In this document: positions 9,810-18,366 of the stretch, one piece after another
Numbering within the stretch: position 1 is the stretch's first letter
How the letters are laid out: every line of letters begins with the position of its first letter
Assembly (NCBI GenBank): GCA_946409635.1
Contig: CAMJXD010000001.1
Span: 1 to 64,000, forward strand
DNA from: an uncultured Prevotellaceae bacterium
GTDB lineage: Bacteria > Bacteroidota > Bacteroidia > Bacteroidales > Muribaculaceae
DNA length: 64,000 nt
Reading direction: 5' to 3'
Translations under genes and position numbers: made by a program
The notes under the pieces: generated by a model
Database searches by the model: none
What the model saw: the letters and a program-made list of their open reading frames with translations, nothing else
What the model was told of the DNA's origin: nothing

Positions 9810-10523
9810 ATGACAAGAATAAGGATATTATTGCTCACCTGCATCGCCATGTTACTGGGTGCCATTGGAGCCCACGGCCAGCAGTTGCCGCAGTTCACTG
9901 CCGACGACAACGAGGGTTGGATCTACAACAACCCCAACGTGCCCATCACCTCATCAAACATCGCCGGCGGCAAAATCAAGCTCTATGTCGACAAGAACGG
10001 CCTCGTGCTCAGCCTAGTTTCTCCTGCGTTCGACTGCCAGTCGATTGACAGCATCGATGCATCGGTAATCTGGTACCTCAAGGCCATCAACGACAGCAGC
10101 TTTGACCTCTCCAAGACGGCCCTGACCATGGCCATCGACGATGACATGGGCAACCCCGTCGACTCGGTCACCGTGGTGCCGACGACCTCGTCCAGCACCC
10201 TGACCCTGAAGTTGTCACTGCCCGTGCCATCAGGGCTGCAAACCGCACGGCTACGCTTCGTCTCCTGGAAGGCCAACGTCGTGAGCAGCGGTGCCATCAA
10301 GCGCGCAATCATCACAGCCGTGACCAACTCCCAGCCTCCCACCAGTCCTGACGGTGATGCCGACGGCAACGGCGTGTTCAACATCAGCGACGTCACGCTC
10401 ACCATCCAATATCTCCTCAACGGGAGCGCCGATATCAATCTCCAGGCAGTCGACATGGACGCATCGGGCGACGTCAACATCAGTGACGTCGTCGCCATTA
10501 TCCAGAAACTCCTCAACGATTAA
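9810..10523 (+). CDS. Secreted protein with C-terminal dockerin type I-like repeats
   Basis: Signal peptide MTRIRILLLTCIAMLLGAIGAHGQ; DADGNGVFNISDVTLTIQYLLNG and DMDASGDVNISDVVAIIQKLLND Ca-binding repeats. Confidence 0.8.
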   Translation: MTRIRILLLTCIAMLLGAIGAHGQQLPQFTADDNEGWIYNNPNVPITSSNIAGGKIKLYVDKNGLVLSLVSPAFDCQSIDSIDASVIWYLKAINDSSFDLSKTALTMAIDDDMGNPVDSVTVVPTTSSSTLTLKLSLPVPSGLQTARLRFVSWKANVVSSGAIKRAIITAVTNSQPPTSPDGDADGNGVFNISDVTLTIQYLLNGSADINLQAVDMDASGDVNISDVVAIIQKLLND

Positions 10524-11839
10524 TCCCGACGGTGGCTCAGCCCGTAAGCCATCACCACCACAAAGCAAATCGCCGGCACGACAAACGACAGGTTTACCGA
10601 CGGCAGCAGCGACGTCTTGCTGTCGATAATCATCGCCTGCGCCGCCGGTAGCAGACTGCCGCCCAGGATGGCCATAATCAGACCGGCCGAGCCCACCTCG
10701 GTATCGTCTTGCACGTCGCCCAGCGCAATGCCGTAGATGGTGGGGAACATCAGGCTCATGCAGGCCGACACGGCCACCAGGCAGCACATGCCCGTGCGGC
10801 CGCCCACCAGGATGACGCCAAGCAGCAACAACAGGGCCACGGCGGCAAAGAAGGCCATCAGACGGCCAGGCCTGAAGAACTTCATCAGGTAGATATTGAC
10901 AAATCGCATCAGGCAGAAAAGCACCATCGCCACGATATTATAACGCTGCGAGAGCACCTCGGCAGCCTGCTCGCTCATCCCTTCGCCCATGAACACGCGC
11001 GTGCCATACTGGATGATGAACGTCCAGCAGGTGATCTGGGCACCCACATAGAAGAACTGCGCCACCACGCCATAGCGATAAGCCCGGTTAAGCCACAGCC
11101 GCTTAACTGCGGGCCACAACGGAGCTCTTGTGCCTGTGGGCGTAGCCTTGACGGCCGGGATGCGAATGAACAGCAGCACCAGCAGCAAGGCCACCAGCAG
11201 CAGCCCCAGCAGTGCATAAGGCTGCACCAGCACGCCCAGGTCGCTCTGCTTCAATGCCTCAAACTGCGCCTCGTCGAGCATGGCTCGTTGCCCAGTGTCA
11301 AGCGGCGAGAGACGCGCCTGGATGAATTGCATCGCCACAAACATGCCTGCCAGCGACCCGATGGGGTTGAACGACTGGGCCAGATTCAGGCGACGCGTGG
11401 CTGTCTCGCGGTCACCCATGAGCAGGATGTAAGGATTGGCCGTCGTCTCCAGGAACGACAAGCCGCAGGTGAGGATAAAGTAGGACACCAGGAAGGGCCA
11501 AAAGCTGCCTATCGCCCGCGACGGGATGAACAGCAGCACGCCCAACGCATACAGCGCCAGCCCCAACACAATGCCGCTCTTGAACGAGTGGCGGCGGATG
11601 AACAGCGCCGCCGGCAGCGCCATGCAGAAGTAGCCCCCGTAGAAGGCCACCTGGACCAGCGTGCCATCGGTCACGCTCATGCGGAAAATCTTGGAAAACG
11701 CCTTCACCATCGGGTTGGTGATGTCGTTAGCAAAGCCCCACAGGGCAAAGCAGCAGGTCACGACGATAAAGGGCAGCACATAGCTCACGCCCTCGCGCGT
11801 CACCAGCAATCGGGATTTATTTTCTTTATCGGTTGTCAT
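10520..11839 (-). CDS. Sugar MFS transporter, L-fucose permease (FucP)-like
   Basis: 439 aa 12-TM; FALWGFANDITNPMVKAFSKIFRMS..QVAFYGGYF, SFLETTANPYI. Confidence 0.88.
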   Translation of the reverse strand: MTTDKENKSRLLVTREGVSYVLPFIVVTCCFALWGFANDITNPMVKAFSKIFRMSVTDGTLVQVAFYGGYFCMALPAALFIRRHSFKSGIVLGLALYALGVLLFIPSRAIGSFWPFLVSYFILTCGLSFLETTANPYILLMGDRETATRRLNLAQSFNPIGSLAGMFVAMQFIQARLSPLDTGQRAMLDEAQFEALKQSDLGVLVQPYALLGLLLVALLLVLLFIRIPAVKATPTGTRAPLWPAVKRLWLNRAYRYGVVAQFFYVGAQITCWTFIIQYGTRVFMGEGMSEQAAEVLSQRYNIVAMVLFCLMRFVNIYLMKFFRPGRLMAFFAAVALLLLLGVILVGGRTGMCCLVAVSACMSLMFPTIYGIALGDVQDDTEVGSAGLIMAILGGSLLPAAQAMIIDSKTSLLPSVNLSFVVPAICFVVVMAYGLSHRRD

Positions 11840-11949
11840 TCTGTTTCAAGTTTTTCAAACAACTTGAACAACATTGGACAAATAGGCACATCATAAAAAA
11901 GGGTTGTCTTGGTTGTTGTCAGTTGTTCCGGTTGTTTGATTATTTTCAA

Positions 11950-12435
11950 TCATTCTTTTATGGTATAAACATTAAAACGACATGTATCCATTTCCGACTT
12001 TGATGACACCACAAAGAAAGATAAGAATACAGCTGGAGTATAGATTTTATCTCCTTTGATAATTATAGGTTCATGTTCTGTCGCAGGGAATGTGTGCTTC
12101 CATCCATTCGATTTATTGATAACTACCTTATCATTAATCCAAGCAAATAATCTATTTTGCTTTCTTTCTAAGACATAATTGTCGGTTAAATCAATAAAAT
12201 CAATAGGCGCCCTAGATTCAATTATCCAGGTCTCTTTTGTATCATCATCAACTACTGTATCGATAGTCAACTTTTCTTCTCCACTCTGCCAGATAGCAAA
12301 CAGGGTGTCTTGTATTTCCTTGTCAAGTTCTGTGAATCTTACGGTAGAAGGCTCTTTTACAACCGAAGAACGAGAACACTTAAAGGCGATTACACCAATA
12401 ATCAGAATACCAATCAAAAGCAAAACCTTTTTCAT
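11950..12435 (-). CDS. Hypothetical protein with N-terminal TM/signal segment
   Basis: 161 aa ORF MKKVLLLIGILIIGVIAFKCSRSS, intact between syntenic minus-strand genes; lower GC than neighbours. Confidence 0.65.
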   Translation of the reverse strand: MKKVLLLIGILIIGVIAFKCSRSSVVKEPSTVRFTELDKEIQDTLFAIWQSGEEKLTIDTVVDDDTKETWIIESRAPIDFIDLTDNYVLERKQNRLFAWINDKVVINKSNGWKHTFPATEHEPIIIKGDKIYTPAVFLSFFVVSSKSEMDTCRFNVYTIKE

Positions 12436-12442
12436 AAACTTT

Positions 12443-12778
12443 TCACTTTCCTAACTTGAAGATTCGTTCCATCAGTTGCCACTTGGCAGTCGAGGGGGCA
12501 GCAGGGTCATAGCCCTGGAAGCGGGCCACATAGGCCTCCCACTCGGCTTGACGGGGCAGCGTGGCCAGCCGGGCGTTGTCGGCCTCCCAGTCGAAGTCAT
12601 CAACCGTGTCGCAGATCATGAACAGGCGGTTGCCGTGGATATAAATCTGCATGTCGAGGATGCCCACACTGCGGATGCCCTCCTGAATCTCGGGCCACAC
12701 GTGGGCATGGGCCTCCACATATTTCTCAATCATCTCGCGGTCGTCCCGCAATTCCAGTGTTTGGCAATAGCGTTTCAT
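12443..12778 (-). CDS. L-rhamnose/L-fucose mutarotase family protein
   Basis: 111 aa; MKRYCQTLELRDDREMIEKYVEAHAHVWPEIQEGIRSVGILDMQIYIHGNRLFMICDT. Confidence 0.88.
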   Translation of the reverse strand: MKRYCQTLELRDDREMIEKYVEAHAHVWPEIQEGIRSVGILDMQIYIHGNRLFMICDTVDDFDWEADNARLATLPRQAEWEAYVARFQGYDPAAPSTAKWQLMERIFKLGK

Positions 12779-12805
12779 TGGTTTTCAGTTTTCAGTTGTC
12801 AGTTT

Positions 12806-13972
12806 TCAGTTGCGGCGAATGGTGAGGGAGATGGCATCGGCTGGGAAGCAGGTGCGGTCGCGGCACACGAGGGCCAGGTAACCGCCACCGCCCGCGCCTG
12901 GCATCTTCCACGCCAGCACGCCGTCCATGGCGCTGTAGCGGTCTATATAGTCCTGGACGCCGGGCTGGATCATAGCCGGGAACATGGCCACCTGGGCCTC
13001 GAACGAGGACTTGTAGGCTGCGGCAAACTCCTCAAGGTCCATCTGCTGGATGGCATTCCAGCAACGGTCGGCGGCCGCTGCCAGGGCTCTCACCTTGACG
13101 GGTGTGATATCCTTGCCGTCGACAACGCTGCATCCTGGTCGGCGGGGAAACATGGGGATCATGCACAGGTGGTCCTCGAGCCAGCCCAGCAGGGCAGCGT
13201 CACGGGTATATTCAATCTTCTCGGGCCAATAGGAACCATTATAATAATGTCGGGCAAGGCCGGGGACACAGATGCCTATCGCGTCCTGGGCGCCGCTGAC
13301 GATGCCGTCGCTGCGCTCGGGGTCGTTCTCGAGGCAGAACACCAGCCGCGCCAGCATCTCGGGATCCATGTCGGGCAGGCGGTAGGGCCACACGCGCTTG
13401 ATGGTGTTGCGCGTGCTCGTCGACAAGCCGCAACGCTCGCGTATCTCAAACGTCGGCTCGAGCGAGATGGTCAGCGCCCAGCCGGGAGCATGACACGAGA
13501 CGTAGGGCTGGTCGATCCATGTGCCCGCCAGGTCCAGGCGCGTGGGCAGCTGCCCTACGGTCTGCTTGAGGGCGGTACTGCTGCGGGCCGTCAAGCCCTC
13601 ACCAGGAGTGCGCTTGAGCACGACATACTCCATGCCGCGATCCTGGCACAGCTGCCGTTTCTCGTCACGGTCACCATCCTCGTTGACGACCAGGCAGTCG
13701 GGGTGCACAAGGTCCAGCGTGGGCAAGAAATCCAGATAACCGCTGCCCTGGTTGATGTAGGCCTCCGTGACATAGCGTATGGCCCGCACCATGAACAGCC
13801 GCTCCTGCTCGCTGTACATCGTCTTGTGTCCCTTCAGGGCCTCGATGGTCTTGTCACTGCCGATGCCCACATAGAGGTCACCTAGCTGCGAGGCCTGCCT
13901 GAAAAACTCCACGTGGCCCGAGTGCAGCAGGTCATAACAGCCCGACACAAAAACTTTCTTCTTATTGCTCAC
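12806..13972 (-). CDS. Bifunctional cytidylyltransferase-like / GHMP sugar kinase fusion
   Basis: 388 aa; N-terminal GCYDLLHSGHVEFF (HxGH) nucleotidyltransferase; C-terminal GHMP motifs RLDLAGTWIDQPY, GLSTSTRNTIK, KMPGAGGGGYLAL. Confidence 0.82.
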   Translation of the reverse strand: MSNKKKVFVSGCYDLLHSGHVEFFRQASQLGDLYVGIGSDKTIEALKGHKTMYSEQERLFMVRAIRYVTEAYINQGSGYLDFLPTLDLVHPDCLVVNEDGDRDEKRQLCQDRGMEYVVLKRTPGEGLTARSSTALKQTVGQLPTRLDLAGTWIDQPYVSCHAPGWALTISLEPTFEIRERCGLSTSTRNTIKRVWPYRLPDMDPEMLARLVFCLENDPERSDGIVSGAQDAIGICVPGLARHYYNGSYWPEKIEYTRDAALLGWLEDHLCMIPMFPRRPGCSVVDGKDITPVKVRALAAAADRCWNAIQQMDLEEFAAAYKSSFEAQVAMFPAMIQPGVQDYIDRYSAMDGVLAWKMPGAGGGGYLALVCRDRTCFPADAISLTIRRN

Positions 13973-14007
13973 TGTCGTTGAAAAACTAATTTATGGTTTC
14001 AACGACA
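13973..14007. promoter_or_regulatory. Perfect 11-bp inverted repeat TGTCGTTGAAA-N13-TTTCAACGACA, candidate operator or 5'UTR hairpin
   Basis: 13973-13983/13997-14007, next to the start codon at 13972; TATCTTTG -7 element (minus strand) at 14006-14013. Confidence 0.6.
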
Positions 14008-14094
14008 AAGATACAACATCCCGTCAACAAAGGCATCATCGGGAGGGCGAAAAATGTCCTCCGCCCCCTCGACATTGTCCTCAGCGGCTATGCC

Positions 14095-15450
14095 TCATTC
14101 AGGCACACTCTGTAGCGTCTGACGGATGCCCTCGTCACTCACACGGTAATTCATCAGGTCTCCATTGAGATATTGCTCATAGGCGCTCATGTCCATCAAG
14201 CCATGGCCCGACAGGTTGAACAGAATCACCCGGGGCTCGCCCGACTGCTTGCACTTCAGGGCCTCGCGGATGATGGCGGCAATGGCATGGCTGGACTCGG
14301 GCGCAGGGATGATGCCCTCGGTGCGAGCAAACAGCAGGCCCGCCTCGAACGACTCGAGCTGCGGTATGTCCACGCCATGCATCAACCCGTCCTTTATCAA
14401 CTGTGAGATAATCATGCCGGCACCATGGTAACGCAACCCACCGGCATGGATGTTGGCTGGCTTGAACGAATGCCCCAACGTGAACATGGGCAACAAGGGC
14501 GTGTAACCCGCCTCGTCACCAAAGTCGTAACGGAACTCGCCTCTCGTCAACTTGGGACAGCTCTCGGGCTCGGCAGCGATAAACTCGGTCGTCTTGCCGT
14601 CCTTGAGGTTGTGGCGCATAAAGGGGAATGCTATACCGCCAAAGTTGGAGCCACCGCCAAAGCACGCGATCACCACATCGGGGTACTCTCCTGCCATCGC
14701 CATCTGTTTCTCGGCCTCGAGGCCGATGATGGTCTGATGAAGGCCCACATGGTTGAGTACCGAGCCCAGGGTGTACTTGCAGTTGGGGGTTGTGGTAGCC
14801 AACTCTACAGCCTCGGAAATAGCCGTTCCCAGCGATCCCGGATGATGGGGGTCGCGAGTGATAATGTCCTTGCCGGCCCTAGTCGACATCGAGGGAGACG
14901 CCGTCACGGCGGCACCAAAGGTGCGCATGATTGACGAGCGATAGGGTTTCTGCTGCATGGAGATTTTCACCTGATAGACCGCCGACTCCAGCCCAAAGAC
15001 CGATGCGGCATAGGCCAGCGCCGCACCCCACTGTCCGGCACCAGTCTCGGTAGTGACATTGGTCGTACCCTCCTGCTTGGCATAGTAGCACTGAGGCAAC
15101 GCCGAGTTGATCTTGTGGGAGCCGAGCGGATTGACCGACTCGTTCTTGAAATAGATGTGGGCCGGCGTCTGCAAGGCTTCTTCCAGGGCATAGGCTCGCA
15201 CTAGCGGTGTCGAGCGGTAGGCCTTATATTTCTCCAGCACCTCGTCGGGGATGGGGATGAAATCGTGCTCGGTGTCAAGTTCCTGAACACAGCACTCATG
15301 CGGAAAAATGTGGGCTAGGTCATCAACGCCCAGCGGTTGCCTGGTGGCAGGGTGGATAGGGGGCATGGGCTTAACAGGCATGTCGGCCTGGATGTTGTAC
15401 CATGCTGTGGGCAACTCGCTCTCCTGGAGAATAAATCTTTTCTGTTTCAT
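14095..15450 (-). CDS. TrpB-like PLP-dependent enzyme (tryptophan synthase beta chain-like, TrpB2 type)
   Basis: 451 aa; GRP-like RSTPLVRAYALEEAL, NPLGSHKINSAL, TETGAGQWGAALA, GGGSNFGG. Confidence 0.92.
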   Translation of the reverse strand: MKQKRFILQESELPTAWYNIQADMPVKPMPPIHPATRQPLGVDDLAHIFPHECCVQELDTEHDFIPIPDEVLEKYKAYRSTPLVRAYALEEALQTPAHIYFKNESVNPLGSHKINSALPQCYYAKQEGTTNVTTETGAGQWGAALAYAASVFGLESAVYQVKISMQQKPYRSSIMRTFGAAVTASPSMSTRAGKDIITRDPHHPGSLGTAISEAVELATTTPNCKYTLGSVLNHVGLHQTIIGLEAEKQMAMAGEYPDVVIACFGGGSNFGGIAFPFMRHNLKDGKTTEFIAAEPESCPKLTRGEFRYDFGDEAGYTPLLPMFTLGHSFKPANIHAGGLRYHGAGMIISQLIKDGLMHGVDIPQLESFEAGLLFARTEGIIPAPESSHAIAAIIREALKCKQSGEPRVILFNLSGHGLMDMSAYEQYLNGDLMNYRVSDEGIRQTLQSVPE

Positions 15451-15505
15451 TTTGGTTACGGTTATTAAGTGAATAAATCAATGATAGTTTGCGGACTAAA
15501 ATGAT

Positions 15506-15537
15506 CGAAGGCCTGTCGCAAGCGCGACAGACCTTCG
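15506..15537 (-). terminator. Terminator/attenuator-like hairpin in the leader of the TrpB-like gene
   Basis: Minus-strand RNA CGAAGGUCUGUCGC-GCUU-GCGACAGGCCUUCG (14 bp incl. one U-G wobble) followed by AUCAUUUUAG. Confidence 0.7.
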
Positions 15538-15577
15538 GTATGGGTTGCAATCTCATAACTGCACATGGCTGGGCGAC

Positions 15578-15634
15578 TCACGACTGTTTCAATCTTGAGC
15601 TACGCCACCACCAATATGCAGAACACGGGTTCAT
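15578..15634 (-). CDS. Putative Trp-rich leader peptide MNPCSAYWWWRSSRLKQS
   Basis: ATG AAC CCG TGT TCT GCA TAT TGG TGG TGG CGT AGC TCA AGA TTG AAA CAG TCG TGA; sits between a strong promoter and the hairpin. Confidence 0.7.
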   Translation of the reverse strand: MNPCSAYWWWRSSRLKQS

Positions 15635-15664
15635 TTCGGGTTATTTTTGTATCTAATTGCGCTA

Positions 15665-15697
15665 CAAATGTATATTATTCCCGATATACCATCCAAA
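15665..15697 (-). promoter_or_regulatory. Bacteroidetes promoter TTTG-N21-TACATTTG for the TrpB-like leader
   Basis: CAAA 15694-15697 and CAAATGTA 15665-15672 on the plus strand. Confidence 0.7.
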
Positions 15698-15912
15698 TAT
15701 TTCATTAAAAATTTTTCCTCTCACCTCAATAACTACCAGAACCCGTACTGTCACAGCATCCCACGACGAGGAAAACGGCAATTCGGGGCAACATCAGGCA
15801 CGGTGATGGACATTTAGCTGAATAATATGGGAATTTTACAAAAAAAAAGATTAACTTTGTCACCAACAAACATCCTAACGCAACATTCACCCAAAAAATA
15901 ACTAACAGCATC

Positions 15913-17493
15913 ATGTACACTCAAGAGAACGGATTCTACATCGCCCACGGGCCCGACGGGCCCATCAGCATCCTGGGCAATATGGCCAACCGCCACGGTT
16001 TGATCGCCGGAGCAACGGGTACGGGCAAGACGGTGACTCTGCAAGTCATCGCCGAGAGTTTCTGCAAAGCGGGCGTGCCATGCTTCATGGCCGACATGAA
16101 GGGGGACCTCTCGGGCATCAGCCAGCCCGGCAAGATGTCAGGCTTTATCGAGAAGAGGTTGCCCGAGTTCGGCATCCAGCAGGAGAGCCTCACCTTTGAA
16201 GGATGCCCGGTCAGGTTCTATGACGTCTATGGCGAACAGGGAACACCCATGAGAGCCACCATCGGCGAGATGGGTCCCGACTTGATGGCGCGCATCATGG
16301 GCCTGAACGATACCCAGACGGGCGTACTCAACATCCTGTACCGCATCCTCGACGACAAGGGCATCCTGCTCGACGACGTCAAGGACCTGCGGTCGGCCCT
16401 CGACTGGCTCTCACGCCACGCCAAGGAGTACACCACCCAGTATGGCAACGTGTCCACAGCCAGCATCGGCGCCATCCAGCGCGCCCTGCTGCACCTCGAG
16501 AACCAGGGGGCCGACAAGTTCTTCGGCATGCCCTCGTTTGACATCAACGACCTGATGGAAACCCGCGACGGTAAGGGTGTGCTCAGCGTTCTGGCCGCCG
16601 ACAAACTCATGATGCAGCCCAAACTCTATTCCACTTTCCTGCTGTGGCTGCTCAGCGAACTCTACAGCACGCTGCCCGAAGTCGGCGACCTCGAGAAGCC
16701 CAAGCTGATCTTCTTCTTTGACGAGGCCCACATGTTGTTCGAGGAAACCAGCAAGGCCCTCACCGATAAGATCGAACAGGTCATCAGGCTCATCCGCAGC
16801 AAGGGTGTGGGCATCTTCTTCATCTCGCAGCTCCCCACCGACATCCCCGACATCATCCTGGGGCAGCTGGGCAACCGGGTGCAGCATGCATTGAGGGCCT
16901 ACACGCCGCGTGACCAGAAGGCCGTGAAGGTGGCCGCCGAGACTTTCCGCGCCAATCCCGATTTCAAGACCGACGAGGCCATCACCCAGCTCGAGACAGG
17001 CGAGGCCCTGGTTTCATTCCTCGACGAGAAGGGCGCGCCAAGCGTCGTCCAGCGCGCCAAGGTGCTCTTCCCCTTGAGCCAGATTGGCGCCATCACCCAG
17101 GGGCAACGACTTGACATCATGAATGCCAACCGCGACATCAACGCCAAGTACCAAGAGGCGACCGATCGGGAAAGCGTCTTTGAGGTGTTCGCTCGTGAGG
17201 CCGAGGATGAGGCCAAGGCCGCCGAGGAGGCCGAAGCCGCTAAGCAGGCCGAGAAAGAGGAGAAGTCCAAGAAGAAAGAGAAGACCCTCTGGGACAAGAT
17301 CTGGAAATCGGTGGTAACGGCTGTCACCGCTACGCTGGCATCCATCGTGGGCAAGAAGGTATCAGACACCGTCACCGGAAAGAAGAGCAAGGACACCAGC
17401 ATCAAGGACGTGGCTGGCCGAGCTGCCAAAAATGCCACCAGCGCAGCCGGACGACAAATCCTGCGCGACATCCTGGGTAACATCGCCAAGTAA
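15913..17493 (+). CDS. HerA-like ATPase, DUF853 (YjgR-like)
   Basis: 526 aa; Walker A GATGTGKTVTLQ, MADMKGDLSGISQPG, FFFDEAHMLFEE; Lys/Glu-rich linker. Confidence 0.9.
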   Translation: MYTQENGFYIAHGPDGPISILGNMANRHGLIAGATGTGKTVTLQVIAESFCKAGVPCFMADMKGDLSGISQPGKMSGFIEKRLPEFGIQQESLTFEGCPVRFYDVYGEQGTPMRATIGEMGPDLMARIMGLNDTQTGVLNILYRILDDKGILLDDVKDLRSALDWLSRHAKEYTTQYGNVSTASIGAIQRALLHLENQGADKFFGMPSFDINDLMETRDGKGVLSVLAADKLMMQPKLYSTFLLWLLSELYSTLPEVGDLEKPKLIFFFDEAHMLFEETSKALTDKIEQVIRLIRSKGVGIFFISQLPTDIPDIILGQLGNRVQHALRAYTPRDQKAVKVAAETFRANPDFKTDEAITQLETGEALVSFLDEKGAPSVVQRAKVLFPLSQIGAITQGQRLDIMNANRDINAKYQEATDRESVFEVFAREAEDEAKAAEEAEAAKQAEKEEKSKKKEKTLWDKIWKSVVTAVTATLASIVGKKVSDTVTGKKSKDTSIKDVAGRAAKNATSAAGRQILRDILGNIAK

Positions 17494-17532
17494 GTAACAC
17501 GACTGCGCCATTTCACACGCCACCACAAGTCT

Positions 17533-17566
17533 ACCGGCCCTGGAAGGTTTTCCCTCCAGGGCCGGT
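17533..17566. terminator. 12-bp hairpin ACCGGCCCTGGA/TCCAGGGCCGGT
   Basis: Perfect inverted repeat after the DUF853 gene. Confidence 0.6.
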
Positions 17567-17832
17567 GATGTTGTGTGCCTAGTGTCGTGGTTTGTTTCTC
17601 TATTTTTAAGTGCTCTTATTACAATGGTCGTTTGTTTCTCGATTTCACTCACGGGCTTGCCGGCCCCGCTTCCCACCATTCGATAGCAATGGTTTGAATT
17701 ATATTCAGGTATTGGAATGTTTTATTATTAATGTGCGGCAAAAGTCGTTGTATAAAAAATTATTTGATGGTGCAGCGACCGGCTAAGCCTTGTGAGTAAA
17801 TATTCAACATTATTACATAATCATTCTTTCTT

Positions 17833-18366
17833 TTATTGGGCCGGTTCAAACGCCTCAAACCGTCCGTCACTATAAAACACCATGATATTGACAACGCGAC
17901 GAGCCTCGGGGGCCGACGATCCGCGGCCACCGCGCGCGCTGATGTTGGTGCTGCGCATGATCGACTGGATAGCCTCGTTGACAGTCAACGGGGTAGCCAT
18001 CCGCTGTTGCGATCTTGCAGGCTGACGGTAGCCCACCTGGGCATCGTCGTCAAAGGATATCTCTCGCTGGGACATGTCATCAGTAGCATCAACAGCTCCT
18101 GAAGTCGACTGCACGTTGCTCTCCCCGGTGGCAGCTGCATTGCTGCCCGAGATGAGCATCTCGCCGTCACCAAACATCAGCCACATGATGTTCAACGAGG
18201 GATAAGCGCGATGGATCTTGGCAATCACCTCGTCACTCACTTTCTTGTTGCGGCCATTCAGCAACTGCGACAACGTGGGGCGAGGGATGTCACATGTATC
18301 GGCAAACTGGGAATTGCTGATCCCGGCCTGCTGAAGAAACATTTTTAGTCTCGATACAATATCCAT
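17833..18366 (-). CDS. XRE-family transcriptional regulator
   Basis: 177 aa; MDIVSRLKMFLQQAGISNSQFADTCDIPRPTLSQLLNGRNKKVSDEVIAKI. Confidence 0.85.
   Translation of the reverse strand: MDIVSRLKMFLQQAGISNSQFADTCDIPRPTLSQLLNGRNKKVSDEVIAKIHRAYPSLNIMWLMFGDGEMLISGSNAAATGESNVQSTSGAVDATDDMSQREISFDDDAQVGYRQPARSQQRMATPLTVNEAIQSIMRSTNISARGGRGSSAPEARRVVNIMVFYSDGRFEAFEPAQ

Noticed and set aside
10709-11896. 395-aa His/Gln-rich ORF opposite the FucP-like gene
   Set aside because: Antisense frame of a TM protein; HQQ-rich artefact.
12476-13885. 469-aa ORF opposite the fusion kinase
   Set aside because: Antisense shadow; the minus-strand protein has clear motifs.
17590-17645. Two GTTTGTTTCTCnATTT copies 41 nt apart, CRISPR-like spacing
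   Set aside because: Only two short imperfect copies and no cas genes in the window.
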